From Camillea tinctor (lineage: Eukaryota; Ascomycota; Sordariomycetes; Xylariales; Xylariaceae), in NCBI GenBank assembly GCA_022578605.1, contig MU394084.1, positions 310,001 to 374,000 of the forward strand: a DNA stretch of 64,000 bases, given 5' to 3'. This document shows, piece by piece, positions 14,301 through 26,956 of this stretch. The first letter of the stretch is position 1, and every line of letters starts with the position of its first letter. The notes beneath the pieces were generated by a model. The model was not told the origin of the DNA and did no database searches. It saw nothing but the letters and a program-made list of their open reading frames with translations. Position numbers and translations under genes: made by a program.

Positions 14301-17300
14301 TTTTTCTGAGATTTCTATAAAAAAAAACCCCAAAAAACAGAAGCCCCAATCAAAAAGTATCTATCTGTACATGCTCTCTTTTTGATGAATTTATTACCCG
14401 AGTGGTTGTGTATACTTATAACCTACATAGGAGACGTATATGATTAATAATATTTGCTTACAGAGTATTTCTTCCCAGCATCGTTACGGACTGTTTTCAC
14501 TCCTGTCATTTTCCTCTGGTGACCTTTCACATAACACTATGCCTGTCCTGGGTTCTCACATGTTGATCAGTCCTAGGATGTGAAACGGAAGGGAGGAAAA
14601 TAATAGATAAAAAGAAAATACTCAGGTCCGAAGTCCAAAAAGAAATGAGCGTGATATAGAAAAAAAAGGAACATAAGAATCGGACCAGGGATCTGAACAA
14701 GCAAGCAGGTCGACAAGCTTGGCCTGGCACCATCCAACTGCGAATTTGACATACGTACACACAGACGATTTGCCTGCCCGATGCTCTCTGCCACCCGCCT
14801 ACATAGGATTTGTGTAACATTATTTCTTTTTCCCTCCCCTTGCAACGAAGTATCTAGGTTAGTTTTCGCTCTGCCTGCCGCAATAACCTCATTCTGTCTT
14901 CTTTTGTGGTAGTAAATTGCTCTTGCTATCTTTGCTACCCTTGAAGAACTTCAAGGATGCTTCATGTCAGATGCATACCACCCTCCCTTCCCTGACCCCG
15001 GCGCCAGACCGACCTGTTACCGTCACCCTATAAGGCGGATAGAATCATACGTGTGTGGGTGGATAAATCGTAGCAAGGAAGCTTCTTTTTCCCCCTTGTG
15101 AGAGAGAGAGAGTTCAGCGCTTCCTTCATCCCACGCTCGAGTCGGTAAGCGAAAAGCTGCAAGCTCTTCCTTCGCTTTACATTTTTCTTCTTCTTCCGTC
15201 TTCGGGGGCCGAGTTCAAGAAGATCAGACAGCCCTGTCTATCTTTACTATCCTCATCTTGTTCTGGGTCTGTCTTCTCTCACCAATTTCCTTGATGGTTA
15301 CACAAAAACTAGCTAGGGCCTTTTTTCTCTTTTCTTTTCTTTTTTACCCCCCTCTCAAAGAGACAGAGAAGCCAATAAGAATGTAGGTAAACCATACCTC
15401 ATCGATGCACACCTTGAAAAGGGGGGGTAAAAAGGTGGACTGGTAAGACGTATTGATCCTTTTATTCCGTCCCAGCAAACCACGCCCCCCTGGGCATCGC
15501 TTAATTTAAAGCACGGATGAGATACCGCAGTAATACTACCAAAACGACGCAAGAGCTGAAGATACCCCTCGTATGAGCAACTTTGTGTCTGTTGACAAGA
15601 CATATGCACAGTTATCTATTTTGTTGGTTGATCGACTGGGATGTCCAAGGGCAGAGTCGGAGGAGGGCAAGGGAGATGTAGTTACACGGAGAATATCCAT
15701 TTCTCTAGCCCAAGGGCCTTTTCGTATTCATGTTGTCTATGCCGTGCTTTTTTCTTCCCCCTCTACTTACTACCATATTATTATTATTATGTAAAACCCG
15801 GACTTACATTGAACATAGTCTGTAAAGAGCTAGGTTCAAAAGAAGTTTTGTGTAATCGGCGATTTTATGTCTCCTATGTTACACATGGATATGAAAGTCT
15901 CGGCGTGAAGGAGAGGAGGGTTAGATCAAATGGCGATCCGGTTCCCGGCCCCCGGCCTCTATACGTCAGGTGAAGAATAGCAGATGTATAGAGACTTGTT
16001 CACTTCAAGTGAGGTGATGTATATAATACATACTTGTCAAAAAGCCTTTGGGTTCACAAAACTTGATGAGATTACCTGCGACGACGACAAGCCTCTCCAC
16101 CCGGACTTGGACTTGGGATGCTGAACCTTAGTCACTCGCGTATTACGAACCACATCATTTCTCAATCGATAAATTAATATGGGACATCTTAAATTTTTCC
16201 TGTCCCCTATTACGTGCTCGCCAGGTTATCATCCCAAAGCGCACATCGAAAGCTATATCTTGTTTCTAATCACCCGGGATCCCCTTCTTGCATCTTGGTT
16301 TTTGTCCGTAATTCGATAGTCTTGTAGACGCATCTCCACTACGGGCAGAGAACACATGCAATGCAATAAGGTCACTCCCTTTCCTTCCCCCTCCCTTGTT
16401 ACATGCTACCTTGAGCTGCGAAGAGAAGAATAAGAAAGCAATAGCGGAAAAGAAAGATCACCAATATGACCTTCTATAAATGGACGTATCTACGGTGTTA
16501 ACTCAGATCGGCGGGACGGCCCAGGACCTATAATTATGCCAAGCAAAATCCAGGGAGGGGGGGGGCCATTCCGTAAGCTGGGTTGAAAACCTCCCGTTCC
16601 GGGGAGGGGAAATATGTTTCTCGTTCAGCTTTCAGCAGGCTTTACTGCGTATCGTACATAGGCAGGTAAGATAGGCTACTGCCAGGTCATTGGAGCTTCG
16701 GTTACCCCCTTACCCCCCTTTTACTTTTTTTTTCTTTCTGGGTGAATCATTTCAGTGTGATAGGTATTATCTAGCGGTTCTTCTCTCTCTCTCTCGCACT
16801 CTCCAGGCCGGTCTGAACTTTGATGGTTTAGCTGGCACGGGGAAATCCCGGCGTGCAAATCCGATTCGCCGTATCGTATCGCATCGGAAGTTGCTAGTTT
16901 TCTTTCCTTTTTTTGTTGGGTTGGTATGGATACATATTATGTATGTAGGTAGGTTATGTATGTGGCTATGTATGAATAAAAGACATTAATAAAACGAACA
17001 AAAGAGCGGCCCGTGCCGATTGATGCAAATATTACGTATGTAGGTTTGTACATGTGCTTGATGCAAAACAACCATTCACTGATCACAACGGAGCAATCTC
17101 CCAACGCTAGGAATACGACCTTAGATAGAGGATATTGGACAAACTAAGACCCCTCCCCTCCGTCACGGTACACACGTCTATCTACCGGGTTAGATACCTA
17201 CTTCGCTCCTGGCTAGCCTGATAAAATCTCCGAACAAAAAGGGTTATGACGTTGATTTAGGCTCGGATGATCCGTTCCTGGTGGTCCAGAGAACCATCCC

Positions 17301-20300
17301 CATTCCTCCCGCCCCGGCTTTCGGCTCCTTCGGGAGGCATGTCTGTGTGTGCGCGCGCGGTGTACTACTATAAGCTAACTGTTGTGTATTGCTACAGTTG
17401 GGCAGCAGTTAGATGATTCACCTAGAGCAAAGTGCCAGGCAGGTGCCTTATATCCAAGACGAAGCAAGGGGAAGTCGGCGGTCCCATGAGATAGACAGAC
17501 AGCTGGACAGACGGATAATGGCGACATATCGTTGTGTCGTGGGACCGGGCAGAGATACTAAGATAGGCACCAATGCCTCTCAATATTTCCTGTCTCCTCT
17601 TTGGAGTGAACGCAGAACCTATCGAGTATATTAACTCTGACGTGAGTGAATGCTGTTAAGTATCAGAAGGGGACACGGATGTCGACCCCGTTCGGCCTCC
17701 TGCTTCCGGAGCGGGCGGATCGCGGGTTTGTGGGGAATGACAGGAAAAAGACAACCATCAAATGACAAGACAGGATACCCCCGCCTTATATCCCCTCATA
17801 TCTCCCCTTATACTCGCACGCACTCGTTTTCCCCAATTTTGTCTCCTGGTCATGCTTTTATGTCTACGAATCATGCATGCATATGCTACGCGCGACAGTG
17901 ACACTGCTTTTGACTACAATCTATACCTGTGGGCTATCTATAAGTAGAAGTTTGTCACGCATGCCTTATAATTCGATCGTTCGTTTCCGGGTTCACGGCT
18001 CGCTGCAGCTTGGCGGCTACACAAGACAGATAGTAGGATGGATGGGGGAGGGGAGAGGTGATGGCTATACATAGGGAGCACGGCGGAATGCCAGTGGTGA
18101 AAAATGGCCCCGGTTCCCGGTTTCCGGCTGTTATTGCTCCTGATATCGATGCTTGCCCGTTCATGTAAATCATATTTCCGTGTTAGGAAGTCTGGGCCGG
18201 TAGTGAGGGAGGACAGGTCTTGGTGCCTGATGCCTCTGCTTTCCCGTGATGAATCCCTGTTTTTTTCTGTTGAGTCCCTCTGTCCTACTATAACTATTAC
18301 ATATGCCTGCATACTCTCTAGGAGGGTCGCACTCAAAAATATTGTGTAGAACCTTGGCAGTTTAAATGGCGAGGTTGTCATGAGGCTCAGGGGTGATTGG
18401 CATGTGCTATGTTGTTTAGAGAGGATGAAGGATTAATCATTATGAGGTGGAAATTCTCTATTAGTATGCCTATTCTATATGTAGCCGTGGTAACTTGCAG
18501 AACTGACGCATACGTACCTGCACGACAATGGCTGGGTTTAGGGGGTGAAGCAGGCGGCAGATTGCAGTCGGTAGTTATCCTATGCAGTTAACGATGGCTC
18601 GATCGAGTCACCTGTATGTTCCCGACTGTATCATGCGTGAGGTGCTTACTTTTCTAGGATGTTGAACTTCTTATCAATAGTAGAAAAGAGTATGTGTGGC
18701 TCCATATGGTGACTAACCTGGAGTTGTTTGTTGCGATGTGAGAGTTCCTCCCTCTGACATTGAGCATCTATGTCCGCAGTTGGTTTGTACATTTATATTT
18801 AAAAAACAAACTCATTTTTAATCATAAAAATAGCTTAAAATCATAGTAGAAATTCTTATTATCTTTATATTTACCTAATATAACCTATTTTGACCTATAA
18901 CCCATTCTAACCCATAATCTATTTTAGCGTAGCTACCTAGGTATTTAACATCTTAACCTCATAAGCAGGCTGGATTTCTGGCAACAAGTGAATTGCTTAT
19001 TAGCCCAACCTATTGTGAACACTGAATGGCCTTAACCCCCTCTCACCCCCTGAATCACAACTTGGTTTGAGTGGCTTGTTATGACAATGCCCTAGATCTA
19101 TTGCGTTACCAAAGCTAAAAGGTCAATAATAGCACTGATGAGAGTAATATTCAAGATTCAGATTTATTTTGTGTGGTAACTATGGTTCTCTGTACAGGAC
19201 TTCATTAGCATGATATTTTTCTTTAGCATTGGAAAATCGTATTCATGATAAGCCATGTACGTAGGTACTGAGCAGCTAAGCACTAGATCATGTTTAATAT
19301 ATTATCCATTATGTATTCCTTTCACCCATTTCACCTGTCACCTAGCTGGCGAGAGATCATAACTTTCCCATTAAGAATCTGGACATAATGTCATCACACC
19401 TACTTACTAAAACCCCAAATAAAACCAACGAACTGTTACGGAACGGGCCCGGGGAGCCGGGGAAATACCCACTTACATCCACGTTCTAGTTAGTAAGTAG
19501 AAAATACTTTATAACTGCGAATAGCGTCTTAAAAGGAAGCTACGAATGTGATTGAAGTAGTAGCTGTCTTTGGCAGAACGCTAACTTGAAGTCTATACAA
19601 AGAACAGTCACCGCAAGATGAGTTAAGCTTCTTAGGCCATTCTAAATAAATTATTCTAGTTCTTAGAAATACAAGGCATTCACTCCTTAACACGAACTGT
19701 TCAGATGTCCAGTTTTCAAAGAAAAGTGCGTAAGTACAGAATTACAAAAATCCTATTTATCATTTGTTGTAGGTTGATTACGGGTAAAAAGAAAACCGAG
19801 ATGATCTCGGTATATAGTGCTGCTCTCTATCGCTACTTTTAGATGCTCCCAGTAGAATAAGAAAAAGAAAAGGAACCAAAATACGAACCAAGCGTGGCAT
19901 CTCTTCCCCTTCCTCTCCCTCCTCCTCGCACCCTCCCCCTTTCTCTCCCCGTCCAACTCTTACAGCAAGAAACAAATTTGCAACAAAAAAAAATCTAACC
20001 TATCGCTGAACCTATAGCTGTTTGTCTCCCTTTCCCCTCCTTATTATGTAGATTAGGTACCAAAAATGTCAGGAGAAAAGACATGACATCGATTTGGTCC
20101 TTTCTTGTTTCATGTAACCAACAAGGGAAAAAAAGGCACACAGGAATTTTATATACAAATGATGTTTTTCGTAATACAGCTAAGGCTATAACTATCGCTG
20201 CTTCCCCCGTGATATGTCTGTGCTTTTGTGTGTACATGTGTTACTAGGCTGACTGATTATCTCCTATTCGTACCTCCCCCTATCGGACTCTGCTTTTTTT

Positions 20301-20518
20301 GACAGATGAGATGATAAAGTCGTCCGTAATTCTATGTGGAAACAAAACAAAAAACCAATGAAATTTAGTGCCAACCTGCCTCCACAGTAAGTCTAGATAG
20401 TAATTTTATAAAAAAAGAACTTTTGATTTGCATCAACCTCGGCCCAGTCCGGGGGCAGCGTGTATATCCGAATGAATGAATACATATGAACGATTTAATT
20501 ATTTTACAGTGTCGACTG
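11365..20518. other. 9-kb gene-poor stretch
   Basis: No supported gene. The first several hundred bases are presumably the 3' UTR of the zinc-finger gene. An AT-rich patch at about 18780-18960 contains one exact TACCTAGGTA at 18934. CT-rich stretches at 15080-15340 resemble a fungal promoter or leader, but no convincing coding sequence follows. ORFs of 60-147 codons on either strand show no domain, no consistent codon bias and no splice-linked extension. Decayed transposons or noncoding transcripts are possible but not shown. Confidence 0.45.
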
Positions 20519-23500
20519 CTAGTAAGGGGGTTTCGTAAGGTTCCCAACGGTGCCCTGTCTGGAATTGCTGTCAATTCCTTTGAGCATAGATTGAAGGTCC
20601 ATGCTAGCCGAGACAGAATTAGCAAAGCTACCGGCAATGAAGTTTTCACCCCCGCGGCTCTTGAGATGTCGTTTGGGCGTCCGATGAGTTTGTGCCGGGC
20701 TCGCGACGATTTTTCGTTCGTCATGCGTCCCCGGCGAGGGGGATTTCCCAGTCACAGATGATGGTAGAGGTGGGACCGGTGGGACCGCATCTCCATCTTC
20801 GTCGCCCTCAGTAGGGTGCGATGATAGAGGGCCGCCTGAGTCACCAGATGCCTTGCGTTCACGAGATTTTGTCCTCATTCGCGCTAGTGCCGCCTCGCTA
20901 GGTTCCCCACCTTCGGTTTGAGGATTGAAGGAAAGCTCTGAAGGACTATAGTCGCAGCTCGCCATACTCTCACTGCTGTCATCATCTTCTCGCAATGTGC
21001 GGAATGTACCTGGCCTGACTGGATCGCCACTAAGGACCGATTTGAGCTGGTCAACTGATGCAACAAAACCTCGGCTGGAACCGCTTCTACCTGATCCGTG
21101 GCTTTGGACGCTAGACTTTCGCAGTGCAGAAGCCTGAGCAGCGGCACGAGAACCTGGCCGGAGAGTGTTCTGATTAGCATATGATGACCCAGGCCTGTTC
21201 GGGCTGTAGCCATTAGACAAACCGCCATTGACAGCAAGACGATTGCCCCTAGTGAATGTAGTCCCAGTCTTAGATCCGCTAAGGGATGCTGATTTGCTGC
21301 TCGCCTGGAGAGTTGCAATCGCGGCTTCTCGGGTCCACTCTGCCGACATCTCCTCCTTGAACTTGGCAGGCAACTCCTGCTCTCCATCAACTGGTGGGAT
21401 TGTGCTTAGAGTCGAGCCAAGGATCGGATGGCTAAACGTCCGAACTGGGGAGGCCGAAGGGCTCGAGGGTGGTGATATCGCGCTCTCTTGATAATGGCTG
21501 CAAATACGCTCAACCAGGCCAGATCTGTCATCAAAAGGTAGAAGCGCTTCCGACTCCACCTCCTGTATTTGTATCTTAGATTGCTCCCCTATAACGCCAG
21601 GAGTGCCCAAGTATTCCAGTGGCGGTGGAGGCACGTGGACACCATCCACCCACATCTGCTTGCTCCTTCTTCGACTAATCTCGTGTTGAATCGCTTGTCC
21701 GACGGGCGAAGATTCGAAGTCAAACTGCTCGCTCAAAGCCCAGAAATATCCGTGGCAGAGACAACCGAGACGAACTTTGGCTGTGGGTGTCTCTACTTCC
21801 TGAATATCCTCCTGCAACCTGAAAATGGTCGGTAGACCAAACCTAACAGCATTGACACCTAATTTACCAACTAGCTTGGCTAGTAAGATGTGAAGCAAGG
21901 CAATATCGGGATCATATTCGATGAACTGCAAGGCGTTGTCGTAAATTGCTAAATGGAGTAGTTGCAAGAAATGTGATCGGGCGGCTCTGCCAGGTTTCTC
22001 CCGGGTTGAGGCACTTGAGACTGCCCGGCGGGTAGCACTAGCAGGCGGGACCTCCCGGCTAGCTAGCCGTGCCTGTCTTTGGCTTGTCTCATCTCGAGCT
22101 CTCAGGTCGGCTCTTGAGGTTTCGCGGTCAAGCCAGGTGACTAGCACATCAACATAGGCTTTGCGAACTTGCCCGTCGGGGTCGCGAAGGAGCCAGTGTG
22201 TCCCTTCCCAGACTTGTACAGGAACCTTGTTCCTCGTAAGACTAACATTACCACTGATTTTGGTTTGCGGATTGGCGATGAGGAGAATTGCCTTGACAGC
22301 TTTGAGCGCAGTAACTTTGGCCAGGTCTAGCGCGAAAAAGCTGTCGAGGTGGTGCTGATCTTCCGAGACATTCCCCGATGAAGCTGCAGGGGGGCTATCT
22401 ACCTTTTCCGGAGACGGTGCCGAGCTTGCCACGCTTGGATGAGGTTTAAGTCGCAGCAGGATGGCTGAAATCATATCCGCGATTTGATCTGCGTAGTAAA
22501 CATGAGTGGCCAAATCCCCTATACATTGCTGTATCCGACCTAATAGCTCTGTCTGCTCCGCGGACATCTGTTGCAGCTGGGCAGCGGTCGAAGGAGGGAA
22601 CGCATCGGTATGTGGTGTGGTCGGCGAGGTCCCGTCCCCTGAACCCATAGCATGTCTGAGTGCCCGCTTCATGTGCTGAATAAAGCCAAGAAGCACATCA
22701 ATAACATTCAACCCTATCAAATTTATATCGGAGCGCAAAAGGGACCCAATAATGGCGGCTAGGACAATCTGCTCGGCGATATTCTCGTTGGTCGGAGGGG
22801 TGCGCAGAAGAGTATCCGTAATAGTTGTTATTATCACATATCGGTCCTGAACTGGTGCCCACCGAGCAACAAGGTCGAACATCTTGATAGCCCAGCCGTT
22901 CTCACGCCCTTTCTCGTCTCTTGGCTTCACAACTGCTTCCTTCTGCTCGATGCGCTCTCTGATAAACTTCAACAGTGCCGCAGTGGCTTCGTGGAGCTGC
23001 GCTCTGTTGGGTATAACAAACACCTGCTGTAAACACCGCATAGCTACGACGCCGATATCCTCCTCAGCCAACTTGTCGATATCTCCGGAAGTACCGGAAA
23101 TCGCAATGGGGTTCGCGTCACCCCCCTCCTCGGCGGTCTTCACCGTGGATACACTCGTCCTACGCCGTATCAGGGCGGCGGTAGACTCGCCCTTCTCCTC
23201 GGTATGTGACCGCTGCAGCAGCGTCTGTAGCGTGTCTTGATCATCGGTCCAGAGATTTTCCAGGATGATAGGAACGATGACATCAAGCTGACGTCCAGCA
23301 ACAGAGGCCAGTGCATCGGACCTGGCAATACTCTGGATAGCCTCCAGGCCTGCATTCCTCCAGCGTAGGGCTACGGGCTTACTAGGCGAACCCCCGTCGG
23401 AGGCTTTGGCCTTAAGGACGGATGCACAGGCAGCATATTCACGAATAACCTCCTCGTATTGACGGAGATAGGCCTGATCAGCAAAAAGGGAGGAAACATC

Positions 23501-24006
23501 GTGATGTTCGCAGAAAATCTCGAAGGTAGGCAGCGAGGCCTCCACCATAGTAATATCATTGGACCGGAGGACGAGGGCTAGGACCTTGAGGACATTTTGC
23601 GCAAATAGGGGGAGGTCTTTGGGGGACTTCTCGATCAGGGCAGCTAGTATCTGCAGAGTGACTTGGACATTTCTAGATGCCGTTGAATAAAGAGGTTAGT
23701 AATGTTGGATTTACGACAATAAGGAGAAGTAGGCCTATGCAATAAAAGTAGTGGTAATAAAAAAGGGGAAAGGGGGAGAGAGGTCTTTTACCCAATGCGC
23801 ACTCGCCAGACATCACTGGCCGTCTTCTTCTCGAGAAACTGGCCAACCTTCTGAACCTTGGAACGTCGCGACGTAGCATAGAAAAGGAGGTAGCTCAGCT
23901 CGCTCGAATTGGGCTTGACGTCAACAGCACCCTTAGTGGTTTGAGGATAACATTTCAGAACCAAGACCTGGTGTTTCGGCCGGCATTTCTGCTGTATGGC
24001 GTTCAT
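20519..24006 (-). CDS. efr3: EFR3 family plasma-membrane protein
   Basis: Two exons on the minus strand, 24006-23792 and 23672-20519, give 1122 residues. The 119-nt intron splits a glycine codon and restores the conserved stretch RVRIGNVQVTLQIL. EFR3 is a palmitoylated, basic-patch scaffold that, with Ypp1/TTC7, anchors the PI4-kinase Stt4/PI4KA at the plasma membrane to make PI4P. The N-terminus is short and basic with cysteines at residues 8 and 19 that could carry lipid. Residues about 25-600 look like an all-helical ARM/HEAT solenoid. The last 350 residues are Ser/Pro/Gly-rich and probably disordered, ending in a conserved-looking DLQSMLKGIDS segment. The length fits fungal EFR3 (about 1000-1200). 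The start is chosen because the N-terminus from this ATG reads as a family match. Family call is secure; function is by homology. Confidence 0.93.
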
Positions 24007-26518
24007 TGCGCCGCCCTATGGTGCGCAAATAGCCCGAGGGAGAAACGGTCGACGACAGGATCAGCAAAGGGAGAGGTATATATCGTGGTCATTGAATTTT
24101 GGGAGTTCGTATTTGGTCGTATTGATCGTGTCGTGACGTGTTTTTTTGTTTGTATGAGGTTGTGTGTTGTGTGTTGTGTTCAATGATGTGTGTGTAATGG
24201 AGGAAGAGAGTTTGGAAAGACAAACTGGAGACAAGAGACAAGAACGGAGACACAAGAACGGAGACGAAGACGGAGAAAACGATGTTAGTACTACTACCTG
24301 TTAGTACGGGTGTAAGTTAATTAATTTGGCGTGGCGGGAGTGGCTCCCAGCAAAAATCGGCTTTTCGTGCTTATTATTTGTCAAGGGTCCAAAAAGATAC
24401 TTTAGCTTATGTATAACCTAGCTTTACTTAATTTTCTATTTTCCAGTTTTTTATTTTACCTGATTTTATGTTATTTTATTTTACTTTCGATGATGTATTT
24501 TTTTATGCTGATCCCTCTTAGGCCTAGGTGAGCTACGATCGGGGCTAGCTGGATTGGTGCAGAATTCTGTTGCAAGTCTAATGCGGTATTCAACTTTTAC
24601 CAGATGGTTGGTAACGTTCAACTTGTAGGGTAGCGTGTACGTAGAGAGACAAGTTTCCGTGTTAGGGTGATGACTGATCGAATGGACACATTTTCTGTTC
24701 CTTGCGACCGACGTTTCCAGTAGGCACACTAGGACATACTTTTTTAGGTTTGGTGTGACTGGACAGGGGATGTTCCGTTTACGTACGGTTTGAATAGGCT
24801 GCCAGCTTTCTATGTACAACCTTAGAAGTGTGATAGCTAATCGGCGGGGAGGCCAAAAAAAAAGGAGTTGACGACAATGTACATGTGCGCTGCGTCATTG
24901 AAGATAGATAGTCTACAAACTAATCCAAATTTGTTACTGCATATGGAAATACATACTACTATAGTATTGATAGGTCCTATGGTCTGTAAATCCAGATGCA
25001 CTTAGAAATAGGCAGTTTTACCATACCTTACCTACTAGCCTTGGTTGTACACTGACGTTGTAGAAATTAAAGAACATTACATAGGACACCAACTAATAAT
25101 AAAATTAAAAGTGCAGGACCTTACATGTATGTACCTTTCCAGCCTGCAGCAAACAGATGACACTTCATCCATGCGTATTGCAATCAGCTGCACTGGCGCA
25201 TACATGTTGGGATTATTATATCTTATCTGTTATAGATTTTTGTTTCTGGTTTTTCTATTTCTGCATGTTTTATAGAACTATCCACCTAGAAAGATGATGA
25301 TCGAACGCATTGTATTTACCTACAGCTGTATGTACCTACGGTAGTTCCAAAACATAGCCTAGCAAGGGACGCGTAACTTCAAGGTACGTAGAAACCTCAT
25401 CTTGGTTCGCTCACTCCTATTTCTACCTCGTTACATTATCTCATGTGCTTTATGTCGTTTTATGTTGCATTGCATTGTGGGCAATTAACGGTGCATGTGT
25501 TATATTTCGGTATCATTCGTCCCCTTTAAAATCCCCAACACTATTATGCAGCGGGTGTGTAGATGTAGGTAGGTATATATGGATAGAAGTATACATACCT
25601 CCAAGTACCTGATGATCTCCAGCTCGTGCCGTATCTGTCTCTGGTCTAAGTCATGCCGATAACTCCTATGCTTAAAGTCTACGACGTCTTTTATTGAACA
25701 GGTGCAATATCAAAGACACCATCTGCCTATTTGTCTCTTACACCCCTCCATAGTCTCTGTACAGGCAGGGCTATATAGATATACCTGCCAATGTGCATAC
25801 ACACTACTAATCAACACTACTTTGACTACGCAGTACGTATGTACATACATACATACATACAAAACCTACCTAACCCCTGTCACTCAGGGTTCCCCAGATT
25901 CTCCACAACCAATCGGCAGCACATTTTTCATCTTGCTCTTTCCATGTACTCCTCGCTATGACATGATTCTAGAAAGATCGTCGCGTGTTCTAGACAAACC
26001 GGCATCGAGCCATAGCGGCAGTCTCTGGCGGGCGCCCACCTGCCAATGGAGAATGACGGCATCCAACTTGGTCATCTGCTTGGCACCTACAGCCAGTTAT
26101 TTGAAAACCCTAGGTAGTACTTACCTGCCTAATCAACCCTCATCCTTCCTCCTTCAACTGTACCAAGATCTCCTTAAACTTCCCGACATCCTCGCTCCTA
26201 TGCCCTGTAACGCCGTTTCCCCTGGTGCTTTCCATAGAATCAGGGACCTAAGTATGACCCAGGGGATGTTCGTTTGAGGGTACATGTAATTGCTCAAGAA
26301 GCACCTGCTGACAAAAAGGTCACTGCCTTGGATTCATATCCATCTGATTATCTTCGATATTCTACTACTCATCAATACATGCTTCTAACTACGTGTACGG
26401 CTTCTTACTCGTCTAGTGTTTTTCCTTCTTAGATACCCCTTTATGCATTTGATCAACTGTTCTTTTACCTCGGTTTTTGACATCGCTTTAAATCCCATTA
26501 ATCGCCTAGTCCTTCTAC
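24007..26518. other. Intergenic region between EFR3 and orphan ORF
   Basis: The first 300 bases hold the EFR3 promoter and leader: read on the minus strand, 24185-24290 is strongly CT-rich, with imperfect repeats of an AACGGAGAC unit. The segment 24300-24490 is AT-rich. A (CATA)n microsatellite lies at about 25842-25861. A 191-codon ORF at 25702-26277 has no domain and includes the microsatellite, so I do not call it a gene. Confidence 0.5.
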
Positions 26519-26956
26519 ATGATGTTCTTCGGGGATCATCCACAGCCATCGGACTCAGCTCGAGATCCTCAAATTCAAGATCAAGCAAGTTTCAACCGGC
26601 ATGATGATCCCATCTCCAAAGCCGAAGACGAACCCGAATACCAAAGGGGGCCCTTACTACCCTATGGTCTCGATGCCGTAGCTGAATTCACCTATGGTCC
26701 AGACTTTCGGAATAAACTTGCCATCAGGAATGCCGGATATGTTACTCTGTCTTCTTGGTGGTCACCTTCTGCCACGGAACTGTCCATTCTCAGTCCTGCT
26801 TCAACCGATGGCGGATCTATTATTACGGATACTAGTGACCAGGATCGAGAGCATATAAATCGGCGCACATCATCGATAGACTACTCCTATAACGGAAATA
26901 ACCCTAAGGAACAACAAGACCAACCAGTGATGGTGTATGGCCACGGCGAGATATAA
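26519..26956 (+). CDS. Small orphan protein, function unknown
   Basis: Single-exon ORF of 145 codons. I do not recognise the family. The product is acidic and polar, with no membrane segment or signal peptide; residues 45-85 form the most ordered-looking part (GLDAVAEFTYGPDF, then a paired tryptophan in SSWWSP), and the rest is rich in Ser, Asp, Gln and Asn. Codon choice is mixed and coding-like, and the frame is free of the homopolymer bias that makes many spurious ORFs. Two tandem ATG codons begin the frame. It lies alone between EFR3 and the permease, with more than 2.4 kb on each side. It could be a lineage-specific protein, an exon of a larger gene, or a chance ORF. Confidence 0.4.
   Translation: MMFFGDHPQPSDSARDPQIQDQASFNRHDDPISKAEDEPEYQRGPLLPYGLDAVAEFTYGPDFRNKLAIRNAGYVTLSSWWSPSATELSILSPASTDGGSIITDTSDQDREHINRRTSSIDYSYNGNNPKEQQDQPVMVYGHGEI

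Noticed and set aside
17938..18381. 147-codon minus-strand ORF
   Set aside because: No domain, mixed composition, no splice continuation.
18780..18960. AT-rich patch as a RIP-mutated transposon
   Set aside because: No recognisable transposon coding remnants or terminal repeats; dinucleotide indices could not be computed.
25702..26277. 191-codon ORF
   Set aside because: Contains a tetranucleotide microsatellite, has no domain and no coding-like bias.
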